Source: Mycolicibacterium arabiense (GTDB taxonomy: Bacteria > Actinomycetota > Actinomycetes > Mycobacteriales > Mycobacteriaceae). From it: a stretch of 64,000 nucleotides of DNA. Made by a program: the position numbers and the translations under genes. Below the pieces are notes generated by a model, which saw nothing but the letters and a program-made list of their open reading frames with translations, ran no database searches and was not told where the DNA came from. How positions within the stretch are numbered: the stretch's first letter is position 1; every line of letters begins with the position of its first letter. Where the stretch lies: the NCBI RefSeq assembly GCF_010731815.2, contig NZ_AP022593.1, positions 1,054,001 to 1,118,000 on the forward strand, read 5' to 3'. Below are positions 18,201 to 26,943 of the stretch, one piece after another.

Positions 18201-19031
18201 GTGACGTCGACGGTGGATGCCAAGTCCCGGCGGGATCGCATTGCTCGACGCGTGCGTACCGATCGCGAGGTCGGCTTCGCCGAACTGGCGGCTGAGTTCG
18301 ACGTGTCGGAGATGACGATCCGCCGCGACGTCGAGTCCCTCGAGATGCTCGGACTGGTCCGGCGCGTGGTGGGCGGCGCGATCGCGCTGTCCCGCAAGGA
18401 CTCCGAGCCCTCCTTCGCTACCCGGGTCGCCAACGCCGCCGAGGAGAAACGCCACATCGCCGACGCGGTGGCCGACCTGATCGGACCCGCCGAGACGCTG
18501 ATCTTGGACTCGGGCAGCACTGCCCTGGCCGTCGCTCGCTCGCTGCGGGGCCGTGGATTGGGCCTGACGATCGTGACGCCGAGCCTGCTGGCGGCACTGG
18601 AACTGGTCAACGAGGCCGACACGACCGTCGTGCTGACCGGCGGCGAACTGCGGCCTGGCGAGCTGAGCCTGATCGGGCCAGCGGCCGAGGACACCCTTGG
18701 CAACTACAACTGCGACACGTTCGTCATGGGCGTCGCGGGCATCGACGGCGAGCGCGGAATCTCCGACTACCACCAGTCCGAGAGCCGGGTGAAGCGCGCG
18801 GCCAGCCGACGCGCCGACCGGGTCGTCGTCGCGGCGGACAAGAGCAAGCTCGGCCGGGTGACGTTCGTGAGCATCGCCGCGCTCGCGGAGGTCGACGTGA
18901 TCATCACCGACGGCCCGAGTGACCACCCGGCGCTGGTGGCGGCGCGCTCGCTCGGGGTCGAGGTCGTGACCGTGGCCAGCCACGAAGCGGATTCGCTGTC
19001 GAGCCGCGCCGGCGAGGCAGGCACGCGGTGA
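18201..19031 (+). CDS. DeoR family transcriptional regulator of the carbohydrate operon
   Basis: A 276-residue repressor. The N-terminal helix-turn-helix is VGFAELAAEFDVSEMTIRRDVESLEMLGLVRRVVGGA, the standard DeoR pattern. The C-terminal DeoRC domain binds a phosphorylated sugar intermediate and contains LILDSGSTALAVARSL, TVVLTGGELRPGELSLIGP and VVVAADKSKLGR. Start GTG 18201 follows GGAAGGG closely; GTG 18213 has better spacing and is the alternative. The stop overlaps the kinase start (GTGA), so the regulator is the first gene of the operon it probably controls. A sugar or polyol phosphate made by the adjacent kinase is the likely inducer. Confidence 0.9.
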   Translation: MTSTVDAKSRRDRIARRVRTDREVGFAELAAEFDVSEMTIRRDVESLEMLGLVRRVVGGAIALSRKDSEPSFATRVANAAEEKRHIADAVADLIGPAETLILDSGSTALAVARSLRGRGLGLTIVTPSLLAALELVNEADTTVVLTGGELRPGELSLIGPAAEDTLGNYNCDTFVMGVAGIDGERGISDYHQSESRVKRAASRRADRVVVAADKSKLGRVTFVSIAALAEVDVIITDGPSDHPALVAARSLGVEVVTVASHEADSLSSRAGEAGTR

Positions 19032-20524
19032 GCACGCACACGATCGGCATCGACATCGGTACCACCGGCACCAAGACGGTGCTGTTCGACCCGTCGGCCG
19101 GCATCGTCGCCCAGGCCGGCCGGGAGTCGACCCTGCACTCCCCGGTACCCGGTGGCGCCGAGGCCGACACCGCGCAGTGGCACGCCAACGTCGTCGACAC
19201 CATCCGCGAGGTCCTGCGGGTCAGCGGTGTCGACGCCGGCGCGGTGGGCGCCGTCGCGGTGTCCGGCATGGTGCCCGCGGTGATCCCGGTCGACACCCAC
19301 GGAAAGGCGTTGCGCCGGGCCATCCTTCAGAACGACGCCAGGGCCACCGACGAGGTGCGCCGGCTGGCCGAGGCACTGACGGACGTCGACTTGGTCGCGC
19401 TGACCGGTTCGGCGCTGACCCAGCAGTCGGTCGCGCCGACGACGCTGTGGCTGCGGGAGCACGAACCCGACGTCTACGAACGCACGGCGTACTACGTGGG
19501 CTCCTACGACTGGGTGCTGATGGCACTCGGCGCCGACGCGCACGTCGAGCAGAACTGGGCGCTGGAGTCCGGCCTGTTCACCATCGACGGCGAGGTCGCC
19601 CACCGGGTGGCGGCGGCCTCCGGACTCGACGTCTCGACGTTGCCGCCGGTGTACCGGCCCGGCACCAAGGTGGGCGAAGTCAGCTCCGCCGCAGCCGAAC
19701 TCACCGGCCTGCGCCCAGGTACCGCACTCGTCGTCGGGGGCGCCGACCACGTGCTGTCGGCCTTCGCCGCCGGGGTGAACCGGCCCGGTGACGCGCTGGT
19801 CAAGCTCGGCGGTGCCGGCGACATCCTGGTCGCCAGCGACACGAAGATCGTCGACGAGCGGCTCTACCTCGACGCCCACCCGGTACCGGACCACTGGTTG
19901 CCGAACGGCTGCATGGCCACCAGCGGCAGCCTGATCCGGTGGTTCCAGGCGCTGGTTGGCGGCCCGGAACTGACAACGCTGGACGACGAGGCGATGCGCG
20001 CGGCCCCCGCCGAGGTGCTGTGCCTGCCCTACTTCCTGGGCGAGAAGAGTCCGCTGCACGATCCCGATCTGCGCGGAGTGTTCGCCGGGCTGCATCTCGG
20101 GCACGGCAGGGCCGACGTGTACCGGTCGGTGCTCGAGGCCATCGCCTTCGGCTTCCGCCACCACGTCGACGTCTTCACCGACATCGGCATCGCCCCGACG
20201 CGGGTCATGATCACCAACGGTGGGTCGAAGTCCGTGCTGTGGAAGCAGATACACGCCGACGTACTCGGCCTGGAATTGCGTCCCGTCCGTGGGCACCCCG
20301 GCGCATCGCTCGGCGCCGCGGTGATCGCCGCCATCGGGATCGGCGCGCTCGACGACTGGTCCGATGCCGCCCGCTTCGTTGCGCTCGATCCACCGGTGGT
20401 GCCCGATGAGTCCCGCCGGGCGGTCTACGACGACGCCTACCGAACCTGGCTCGACCTCGGCGCGGCGGTCACGCCCGTCTCGCACACCCTGGCACGACGA
20501 ACGCCCCAGCGCATCGACGATTGA
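19028..20524 (+). CDS. FGGY family carbohydrate kinase (xylulokinase-like)
   Basis: A 498-residue ATP-dependent sugar/polyol kinase. The N-terminal phosphate-binding loop is IGIDIGTTGTKTVLFD, the signature regions AVSGMVPAVIPVD and LQNDARATDEVRR follow, and the C-terminal FGGY domain has GGSKSVLWKQIHADVLGLELRPVRGHPGASLGAAVIA. It probably phosphorylates a ketose or polyol imported by the downstream ABC transporter. Substrate choice within FGGY cannot be read reliably from sequence; xylulose- or ribulose-like substrates are likely. It overlaps the DeoR gene by 4 bases and lies 43 bp before the binding-protein gene. Confidence 0.9.
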   Translation: MSTHTIGIDIGTTGTKTVLFDPSAGIVAQAGRESTLHSPVPGGAEADTAQWHANVVDTIREVLRVSGVDAGAVGAVAVSGMVPAVIPVDTHGKALRRAILQNDARATDEVRRLAEALTDVDLVALTGSALTQQSVAPTTLWLREHEPDVYERTAYYVGSYDWVLMALGADAHVEQNWALESGLFTIDGEVAHRVAAASGLDVSTLPPVYRPGTKVGEVSSAAAELTGLRPGTALVVGGADHVLSAFAAGVNRPGDALVKLGGAGDILVASDTKIVDERLYLDAHPVPDHWLPNGCMATSGSLIRWFQALVGGPELTTLDDEAMRAAPAEVLCLPYFLGEKSPLHDPDLRGVFAGLHLGHGRADVYRSVLEAIAFGFRHHVDVFTDIGIAPTRVMITNGGSKSVLWKQIHADVLGLELRPVRGHPGASLGAAVIAAIGIGALDDWSDAARFVALDPPVVPDESRRAVYDDAYRTWLDLGAAVTPVSHTLARRTPQRIDD

Positions 20525-20567
20525 CACACCGAGTGATCCACCCGAAGGAATGAAGGGAAGTGCCGCA

Positions 20568-21893
20568 GTGAAGTTCACGAAATCCACGACACCTCGACGG
20601 AGGCGGCCGTCCCTCGGGTCGGCAACCGTCGCCGTGCTCGCCGCCGTCTCGCTGACGCTCAGCGCCTGCGCAGGCAGCGGAGGACCAGAACAGGCCGAGG
20701 CCACCGGAACCGGCGACGTCGGCAAGGACACCTCGGGCACCGTCCGCGTCCTGATGGAGAACGTCCCCGACACCGACATCGTCAAGTCGATGGTGGGTGA
20801 CTTCAACGCCGAGTACCCCAACGTCACGATCGACGTGGAGACGCTGACCTACGATCAGATGCGCGACAAGCTGGTGTCGTCGTTCCAGGCGCCCGAGGCG
20901 ACGTACGACCTGATCGTGGTCGACAACCCGTGGATGGTCGACTTCGCCGACGCGAAGTTCCTGCAGCCGCTGGACTCCCGCATCGACAGCACCACCGACT
21001 ACGACGCCGCGGACTTCTTCCCGTCGCTGACCGACATCACCACCGTCGACGGCGTGCGGTACGCGGTGCCGTTCTACAACTACGCGCTCGGATACGTCTA
21101 CGACTCCGAGGATCTCGCGCAGGCCAACCAGCAGGTGCCGACCACGCTCGACCAACTGGTCAGCACGTCAAAGGCGCTCAAGGTCGGCGACCGGGCAGGC
21201 CTGGCGATGCAACCGCAGCGCGGCTACAAGATCTTCGAGGAGTGGGGCAACTGGCTGTTCGCCGCCGGCGGCTCGATCTACGACGACGAGGGCAAGGTCA
21301 CGCTGAACACCCCCGAGGCCAAGCGCGCGCTCGAGGCCTACATCGACACATACCGGACGGCCGCCCCGCCGAACAGCCTGAACTGGAGCATGGACGAGGC
21401 GCAGCGATCCGTGGCCGCCGGCCAGGCCGCCGCGATGATCAACTACAACTGGCAGCTGCCCGCGCTGAACGAGCCCGGTTCGGGCCCGTCGGCAGGCAAG
21501 TTCAAGCTGGCGCCCATCCCCGGCGGCAAGCAGGTGCTGGGATCGTGGAGCTGGGCCATCCCCGCCAACTCCGGATCCTCCGACGCCGCATGGGCGTTCA
21601 CGTCGTGGCTGACCGCCAAGAAGAACGACGTCGCCCGCACCGAGAAGGGCGGCGCGGCCATCCGGCAGAGCACGCTGAAGGACCCCGCGGTGCTGGGCGG
21701 ACGCTTCGGCGCGGACTACTACCGCACGGTGGAGCAACTGCTGGCCGACGCGTCGCCGCTGAGCCAGGGACCGAGCGGCGAGGAGATGATCCAGGCCGTG
21801 GGAACCGAACTCAACGAGGCCGTCGCGGGCAACAAGAGCGTCGACGACGCCCTGGCCGCCGCTCAGGCTGCGGCCGAGAAGATCCAGGGCTGA
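20568..21893 (+). CDS. ABC transporter sugar-binding lipoprotein
   Basis: A 441-residue family-1 extracellular solute-binding protein. A twin-arginine-like basic start (TPRRRRPSLG) leads into a hydrophobic helix and lipobox LSAC near residue 33, so it should be a membrane-anchored lipoprotein. The mature region has the typical ligand-binding pattern: YDLIVVDNPWMVDFADAKFLQPLD, YAVPFYNYALGYVYDSE, and aromatic residues near WSWAIPANS. It captures the sugar or polyol and hands it to the two permeases. GTG at 20568 was preferred because GGGAAG lies 7 bp upstream; an in-frame ATG lies at 20550. Confidence 0.92.
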   Translation: MKFTKSTTPRRRRPSLGSATVAVLAAVSLTLSACAGSGGPEQAEATGTGDVGKDTSGTVRVLMENVPDTDIVKSMVGDFNAEYPNVTIDVETLTYDQMRDKLVSSFQAPEATYDLIVVDNPWMVDFADAKFLQPLDSRIDSTTDYDAADFFPSLTDITTVDGVRYAVPFYNYALGYVYDSEDLAQANQQVPTTLDQLVSTSKALKVGDRAGLAMQPQRGYKIFEEWGNWLFAAGGSIYDDEGKVTLNTPEAKRALEAYIDTYRTAAPPNSLNWSMDEAQRSVAAGQAAAMINYNWQLPALNEPGSGPSAGKFKLAPIPGGKQVLGSWSWAIPANSGSSDAAWAFTSWLTAKKNDVARTEKGGAAIRQSTLKDPAVLGGRFGADYYRTVEQLLADASPLSQGPSGEEMIQAVGTELNEAVAGNKSVDDALAAAQAAAEKIQG

Positions 21894-21951
21894 GTTCCGG
21901 GCCCACGATGACGAGGACACCGGCCGCCCCGAGGAGAGGAGTTCTGCGGCA

Positions 21952-22821
21952 ATGAAGTTCATGACCTTCAAGCACGGCATGATCGCGCCGCTGATCGCAC
22001 TGTTCCTCGGGGTGGTCGGGTTCCCGCTGCTGTACGCGTTCTACCTCAGCATCACCGACTACAAGCTGACCGACCGCGGCACGCCGTCGATCGTCGGCGC
22101 CGGGAACTACGTCTCGACGTTCGGCGACGCCGCGTTCTGGCATGCGTTCGGCACCACGGCGACGTTCGTGGGCGTGGCGGTGGGCTTGGAGTTGGTGATC
22201 GGGCTCGCGCTGGCACTGGCCCTGCAGAAGCAGCGCTGGGCGCGCGACGTCACGCGTTCGATGCTGCTGGCGCCCATGTTCATCACGCCGATCGCGGTCG
22301 GGCTGATCTTCCGCTTCCTGCTCAACGATCAGCTCGGCGCCATCCCGCACATGTTGCGGGCCATCGGGATCGACTACGACTTCTTCGGTCCCGGTCGCGC
22401 GCTGTTCACGCTTGCGTTCATGGACGTGTGGCAGTGGACGCCGTTCATGGTGCTGCTGCTGCTCGCCGGGCTGCAGTCCATCCCGTCGGAACCGTTGGAG
22501 GCGGCGCGGGTCGACGGTGCGCGCGGGTGGTACGTGCTGCGCCGCGTGACGTTGCCGCTACTGGCACCGGTGCTCGTGGTGGCGATCCTGCTGCGCAGCC
22601 TCGACGCCATGAAGGTGTTCGAGTACGTCTTCGCCACCACCCGCGGCGGGCCGGGCACCGAGACCGAGACGCTGCAGTACTTCGTGTATCAGACGGGGAT
22701 TCAGTTCTTCCGGCTCGGCTCGGCGTCGTCGATGGCCTTCGTCGTACTCGTGGTGGTGCTGACGATCATCGTGATCGCGTTCCGCAGGCTGGAGCGCACG
22801 CGGCGAGGGGAGCAATCGTGA
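21952..22821 (+). CDS. ABC transporter permease, MalF/UgpA type
   Basis: A 289-residue inner-membrane permease with six predicted transmembrane helices. The EAA loop that contacts the ATPase reads EPLEAARVDGARGWYVLRRVTLPLLAP, near residue 180. The N-terminus carries the YLSITDYKL segment common in MalF-type permeases. It starts at ATG 21952, 10 bp after GAGGAGAGGAG, and its stop overlaps the next permease start by 4 bases (GTGA). It forms the heterodimeric channel with that protein. Confidence 0.93.
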   Translation: MKFMTFKHGMIAPLIALFLGVVGFPLLYAFYLSITDYKLTDRGTPSIVGAGNYVSTFGDAAFWHAFGTTATFVGVAVGLELVIGLALALALQKQRWARDVTRSMLLAPMFITPIAVGLIFRFLLNDQLGAIPHMLRAIGIDYDFFGPGRALFTLAFMDVWQWTPFMVLLLLAGLQSIPSEPLEAARVDGARGWYVLRRVTLPLLAPVLVVAILLRSLDAMKVFEYVFATTRGGPGTETETLQYFVYQTGIQFFRLGSASSMAFVVLVVVLTIIVIAFRRLERTRRGEQS

Positions 22822-23645
22822 AGTCGGCGATCAAGGACTCCCCCGTGCTGACGGTGTGCCGGGTGGCGCTACTGTGGGCTGCTGGGATCACTGTGCTGTT
22901 CCCGCTGGCGTGGGTGGCCCTGGCCAGCGTGAAGTCACCGCAGCAGCTCAACGAGCCGTTCCTGCTGCGGTTCACGCCCACGTTCGAGGCGTGGCGCACG
23001 GTGCTGTCGTCGGACATCCTCGCCGCTGCCGGACGCAGTGCGATCGTCGGGCTGACCACCGTCGGCGTCAGCGTCGTCGTCGGCAGCCTCGGCGCCTACG
23101 CGATCGCCCGCTACCGCGCAGGCGGCACCGCCACGCGGTTCGGGATGCTGGCCGCCCAGGTATTGCCGCCTGCGGTGCTGGTGTTCCCGTTCCTGAGCAT
23201 GGCGTACGCGTTGCGACTCAACGACACCCTGATCCCGGTGATCTTCGCCCACCTCAGTTTCGTTCTGCCCGTGGTGACCTGGTTCCTGATCGGCTTCTTC
23301 GAGGCGGTCCCCCGCTCGCTGGAGGAGCAGGCGCAGGTCGACGGATTCACCCGGTGGCAGGCCTTTCGGCTGGTCGTCCTGCCGCAGGTGCTGCCCGGCA
23401 TCGGCGCCGCAGCGATCTTCGGTTTCACGCTGTCGTGGAACGACCTGTTCTACGGGCTCATCCTGGCCCCCGGCGAGGCGGCGATCCTGCCGGTCGCGAT
23501 CGCCGGCTTCAACACGTTCCGCGGCGTGCAGATCGGGTCGATGAGCGCCGCGATCCTCATTGCCGTCATACCCGTCGTCATCGCGAGCTTCTTCATCCAG
23601 CGCAAGTTGGTGCAGGGCATCAGCGGCGGCGCGGTGAAGTTCTGA
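22818..23645 (+). CDS. ABC transporter permease, MalG/UgpE type
   Basis: A 275-residue permease with six predicted membrane segments. The N-terminal part has LFPLAWVALASVKSPQQL, typical of the MalG class, and the EAA loop is RSLEEQAQVDGFTRWQAFRLVVLPQVLPGI near residue 175. It pairs with the MalF-type permease encoded just upstream, with which it overlaps by 4 bases (start GTG 22818). The ATPase gene follows after 15 bp. Confidence 0.93.
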   Translation: MKSAIKDSPVLTVCRVALLWAAGITVLFPLAWVALASVKSPQQLNEPFLLRFTPTFEAWRTVLSSDILAAAGRSAIVGLTTVGVSVVVGSLGAYAIARYRAGGTATRFGMLAAQVLPPAVLVFPFLSMAYALRLNDTLIPVIFAHLSFVLPVVTWFLIGFFEAVPRSLEEQAQVDGFTRWQAFRLVVLPQVLPGIGAAAIFGFTLSWNDLFYGLILAPGEAAILPVAIAGFNTFRGVQIGSMSAAILIAVIPVVIASFFIQRKLVQGISGGAVKF

Positions 23646-23660
23646 AAGGCACCCAGACAC

Positions 23661-24749
23661 ATGGCAACGGTTCACTTCTCGGGCGTGACGAAGTCCTACG
23701 GCTCGACATCCGTGGTGGACGACCTGAACCTGGAGCTGCCCGATGGGTCGTTCACCGTTCTGGTCGGTCCGTCGGGATGCGGCAAGTCGACGTCACTGCG
23801 CATGCTGGCCGGCCTCGAATCGGTCACGTCGGGGTCCATCACCATCGACGGACGTGACGTCACCCACCTGCAGCCGCGCGAGCGCGACGTCGCGATGGTG
23901 TTCCAGAACTATGCGCTCTACCCACACCTGACCGTTCGGGAGAACATCGCGTTCCCGCTGCGGGCGTCGAAGACCCCCCGCGCCGAGGCGATCACGCGTG
24001 CCGACGAGGTCGGTGAATCACTGGGCCTCGGCAAGCTGATGGCGCGAAAGCCGAAGGACCTGAGCGGAGGTCAGCAACAGCGCGTCGCGATCGGCCGCGC
24101 GATCATCCGCCAGCCCTCGGTGTTCCTGTTCGACGAACCACTGAGCAACCTCGACGCGAAGCTGCGCGTGGAGACCAGGACCGAACTGCTGCAGATCCAG
24201 CGCAGGCTCGGGATCACCTCGCTGTACGTCACGCACGACCAGGAGGAGGCGATGACGCTGTCCGACCGCATGGTGGTGATGCGCGACGGCCGCGCCGCCC
24301 AGGTCGGTACGCCGCTGGAGGTGTACGGGTCACCGGTCGACAGCTTCGTGGCGTCCTTCGTCGGCAGCCCGAAGATGAACCTCGTCGACGGCGAGATCGC
24401 CGACGGCGCCTTCATCGCGCGCAGTGGGCTACGGCTGGCGCTCGACGGCGCCGGTGCGCCCGGGCGGGTCACGCTGGGCGTGCGGCCCGACGACCTGCTG
24501 GTCGTCCCGGACGCGGACGCCGAAGCCCGGGTGACGCTGGTCGAACTGCTGGGCCCCAGGGCCATCGTGACGATCGCCGCTCGGGGCTCGAACCTCACCA
24601 GTGTGGTCGAGACACAACGCATGTCGGGAATCGCCGAGGGCACACCGGTCGCCCTGTCGGTGCGCCCGGGTGCCGCACACGTCTTCGACGCAGAGACCGG
24701 CCGACGACTCGTCGGCGACACCAAGGATGGGAAACAACCTCAGAGATGA
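23661..24749 (+). CDS. Sugar ABC transporter ATPase (UgpC/MalK type)
   Basis: A 362-residue ATPase that energises the two permeases. Walker A is GPSGCGKSTS near residue 37, the Q-loop is MVFQNYALYPHLTV, the signature is LSGGQQQRVAIGRAI near 135, Walker B is VFLFDEPLSNLDAKLR, and the H-loop is THDQEEAMTLSDRM. The C-terminal 120 residues are the TOBE/MalK regulatory domain (GVRPDDLLV). MalK-type ATPases are sometimes shared among several sugar transporters. The stop overlaps the SDR start (ATGA). Confidence 0.95.
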   Translation: MATVHFSGVTKSYGSTSVVDDLNLELPDGSFTVLVGPSGCGKSTSLRMLAGLESVTSGSITIDGRDVTHLQPRERDVAMVFQNYALYPHLTVRENIAFPLRASKTPRAEAITRADEVGESLGLGKLMARKPKDLSGGQQQRVAIGRAIIRQPSVFLFDEPLSNLDAKLRVETRTELLQIQRRLGITSLYVTHDQEEAMTLSDRMVVMRDGRAAQVGTPLEVYGSPVDSFVASFVGSPKMNLVDGEIADGAFIARSGLRLALDGAGAPGRVTLGVRPDDLLVVPDADAEARVTLVELLGPRAIVTIAARGSNLTSVVETQRMSGIAEGTPVALSVRPGAAHVFDAETGRRLVGDTKDGKQPQR

Positions 24750-25519
24750 CCAGGACAGTGGTAGTGACCGGCGCGGGATCCGGTATCGGACGGGCGATCT
24801 CACGCACCCTCGCCGAACGCGGATGGAGTGTCGTGGTGACCGACGTCGATGCCGACGCCGCGGGTGCCGTCGCGGCGGAGCTTCCCGCCGTGGACGGCGC
24901 CCCGCACGAGTGGGCCGCACTCGACGTGAGGTCGCCGTCGGACGCCACCGCGCTGGCCTTCTCGACCGCCGACCGGATCGGCCTGGACGCCTGGGTGAGC
25001 AACGCGGGCGTCTCGTTCATGCACCGCTTCCTCGACGCACCGGTCGAGCGCTTCGACCAGACCATGGACGTCAACCTCAAGGGCGTCTTCGTGTGTGGTC
25101 AGGCTGCGGCTCGGGCCATGCTGCGCTCCGGTACCGGCGGCGCCATCGTGAACACCGCGTCGATGGCGGGCAAGCAGGGGCGCGTGCCGTTCCTCAGCGA
25201 CTACGTGGCGTCGAAGTTCGGCGTCGTGGGTCTGACCCAGGCGATGGCGTACGAACTCGGCGAGCACGACATCCGGGTCAACTGCGTCTGCCCCGGCTAC
25301 GTCGAGACCCCCATGCAGTCAAGGGAATTGGAGTGGGAGGCGCAGCTGCGTGGCACGACGGTCGACGGCGTGCGGACCATGATGCTCGACGACACTCCCC
25401 TGCGCCGCCTCGAGCAGCCCGAGGACGTGGCCCTTGCGGTCGCCTTCCTGCTCTCCCCCGACTCGCGCTTCATCACCGGCGAGGCGCTGGCCGTCAACGG
25501 CGGCGCCTTCATGGACTAG
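24746..25519 (+). CDS. Short-chain dehydrogenase/reductase of the carbohydrate operon
   Basis: A 257-residue NAD(P)-dependent oxidoreductase. The cofactor loop is VTGAGSGIGRAISRTLAERG, an Asp-Val-Asp at the end of strand 2 (VVVTDVDAD) suggests NAD preference, the WVSNAGVS segment is present, and the catalytic YVASK lies near residue 157. The C-terminus ends with FITGEALAVNGGAFMD. Within this operon it probably oxidises a polyol to a ketose, or reduces the reverse, before phosphorylation. It overlaps the ATPase gene by 4 bases. The substrate is not identifiable from sequence alone. Confidence 0.87.
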   Translation: MTRTVVVTGAGSGIGRAISRTLAERGWSVVVTDVDADAAGAVAAELPAVDGAPHEWAALDVRSPSDATALAFSTADRIGLDAWVSNAGVSFMHRFLDAPVERFDQTMDVNLKGVFVCGQAAARAMLRSGTGGAIVNTASMAGKQGRVPFLSDYVASKFGVVGLTQAMAYELGEHDIRVNCVCPGYVETPMQSRELEWEAQLRGTTVDGVRTMMLDDTPLRRLEQPEDVALAVAFLLSPDSRFITGEALAVNGGAFMD

Positions 25520-25574
25520 CCCGACCACGCCTGCACGACACATCGTTCACACACCTGCAACGAAAGGCACGACC

Positions 25575-26396
25575 TTGACCACGACCTGGCTCGACGAGGT
25601 CTTCATCGTCCGCAAACCCGTCATCGCCATGCTGCACCTGGCCGCTCTGCCCGGTGACCCCGGCTACGACAGCGCCGCGGGCATCGCCGCCGTCGTCGCG
25701 CGCGCCCGCGAGGAGCTCGACGCGCTGCAGTCCGGCGGCGTCGACGGCGTGATGATCTCCAACGAGTTCAGCCTGCCCTACCTCACCAAGACCGAGCCGA
25801 TCACCGCGATCACGATGGCCCGCATCATCGGAGAGTTGTTGCCCGAGATCGCCGTTCCGTTCGGCGTCAACGTGCTGTGGGACGGCCGGGCATCGATCGA
25901 CCTCGCCGTGGCGACCGGGGCGAGCTTCGTCCGGGAGATCTTCACCGGCGTGTATGCCAGTGACTTCGGCCTGTGGAACACCAACGTCGGCGAGACGGCA
26001 CGGCACCGCGCCCGCGTCGGCGGCAGCCACGTCAAGCTGTTCTTCAACATCGTGCCCGAGTCGGCCACCTACCTGGCCGCGCGCGATCTGGCGTCGATCA
26101 CCCGGACGACGGTGTTCGCCACCCTGCCCGACGCGATCTGCGTGTCCGGCGCGACGGCGGGAGCGCCCACCGATTCGCAGGCCGTGCGGGTGGTGAAGGA
26201 GGCGGCCGGTTCGGTGCCGGTGTTCGTCAACACCGGCGTGCGCGCCGAGAACGTCGCGACCCAGCTCGACCTCGCCGACGGCGCCATCGTGGGGACCTAC
26301 TTCAAGGAAGACGGCGTCTTCGAGAACCGCGCCAAGCGCTCGCGCGTCGAGGAACTGATGACCCAGGCCAGGGAGTTCCGCAAGCAATTGGCCTGA
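25575..26396 (+). CDS. BtpA/SgcQ family TIM-barrel protein
   Basis: A 273-residue protein of the BtpA family. The start is FIVRKPVIAMLHLAALPGDPGYD, the family's metal/phosphate-site beginning; VDGVMISNEFSLPYL, PFGVNVLWDGRASIDLAVATGASFVREIF and the C-terminal FVNTGVRAENVATQLDLADGAIVGTYFKEDGVFEN follow. BtpA was named for a role in photosystem I, but non-photosynthetic homologues such as E. coli SgcQ sit in sugar operons. A phosphosugar aldolase or isomerase role is inferred. The start is TTG 25575, with GAAAGG 7 bp upstream, giving LTTTWLDEVF. It ends 19 bp before the convergent HxlR gene. Confidence 0.85.
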   Translation: MTTTWLDEVFIVRKPVIAMLHLAALPGDPGYDSAAGIAAVVARAREELDALQSGGVDGVMISNEFSLPYLTKTEPITAITMARIIGELLPEIAVPFGVNVLWDGRASIDLAVATGASFVREIFTGVYASDFGLWNTNVGETARHRARVGGSHVKLFFNIVPESATYLAARDLASITRTTVFATLPDAICVSGATAGAPTDSQAVRVVKEAAGSVPVFVNTGVRAENVATQLDLADGAIVGTYFKEDGVFENRAKRSRVEELMTQAREFRKQLA

Positions 26397-26405
26397 CCCG
26401 GTTCG

Positions 26406-26434
26406 CCGGCGCGCGTCAGGCCGACGCGCGCCGG
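26406..26434. terminator. Bidirectional terminator-like hairpin
   Basis: A perfect 12-bp stem (CCGGCGCGCGTC / GACGCGCGCCGG) with a 5-nt loop. It follows the BtpA gene (+, stop at 26396) and covers the last codons and stop of the convergent HxlR gene (-). It has no U-run, like many mycobacterial terminators. Confidence 0.6.
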
Positions 26435-26895
26435 TCGAGCCGCACGCCGAGTTCGTCTGGTGACACGAGATGCCCCTTGGCGCAGCGAATCTCGACGGTC
26501 GCATCGGATCCGCAGTCGAGGTGGGTGAGCCGCAGCCGGGTGTCGTCGTCGACGTGCTTGCGGCCCCACTCGAACATCGCCCACACAACGGGCATGAAGT
26601 CGGTGCCCGCGTCGGTCAGCACGTATTCGTCGCGGCTGCGCTGGCCGGGTTCACGGTAGGGCCGCTTCTCGAGCAGGCCCACCTCGACGAGTTCGGCGAG
26701 CCGCGCGGACATCGCAGCCTTGGTGACGCCCACGCGCCGGGCGAAGTCGTCGAAGCGCGTGGTGCCGTAGTACGCCTCGCGCATGACCAACATGGCCGAC
26801 TTGGTGCCCACCAGCGCCATGGTCTTCTCGATCGGGCAGCGGCCGACGGCCGACCAGGCATCGCGGTCGGCGAGAGGTCCCTGCAACAGGTTCAC
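26416..26895 (-). CDS. HxlR family transcriptional regulator
   Basis: A 159-residue winged helix-turn-helix regulator. Family features are CPIEKTMALVGTKSAMLVMREAYYGTTRFDDF, with Cys20 at the position used for redox or electrophile sensing in some HxlR proteins. The recognition segment is VGVTKAAMSARLAELVEVGLLEKRPYREPGQRSRDEYVLTDAG. A C-terminal extension of about 45 residues has a further cysteine pair (DCGSDATVEIRCAKGH) that could hold a metal. Start GTG at 26895. It is transcribed away from the thiolase gene, and a perfect palindrome lies between them, so it probably represses that gene and itself. Confidence 0.88.
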   Translation of the reverse strand: MNLLQGPLADRDAWSAVGRCPIEKTMALVGTKSAMLVMREAYYGTTRFDDFARRVGVTKAAMSARLAELVEVGLLEKRPYREPGQRSRDEYVLTDAGTDFMPVVWAMFEWGRKHVDDDTRLRLTHLDCGSDATVEIRCAKGHLVSPDELGVRLDRRASA

Positions 26896-26926
26896 GGAAT
26901 GAACTCCCCATCTGAGTTGTTCTAAC

Positions 26927-26943
26927 TATACCCAGGTGGTATA
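26927..26943. promoter_or_regulatory. Candidate HxlR operator between regulator and thiolase genes
   Basis: TATACC-N5-GGTATA is a perfect 17-bp palindrome midway between the divergent HxlR gene (start 26895) and thiolase gene (start 26992). A second, overlapping symmetry, TACCCAG-N11-CTGGGTA, spans 26929-26953. The region is AT-rich for this genome. A TAC...GTA core is known for several HxlR-family operators. Binding by the adjacent protein is inferred. Confidence 0.65.
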
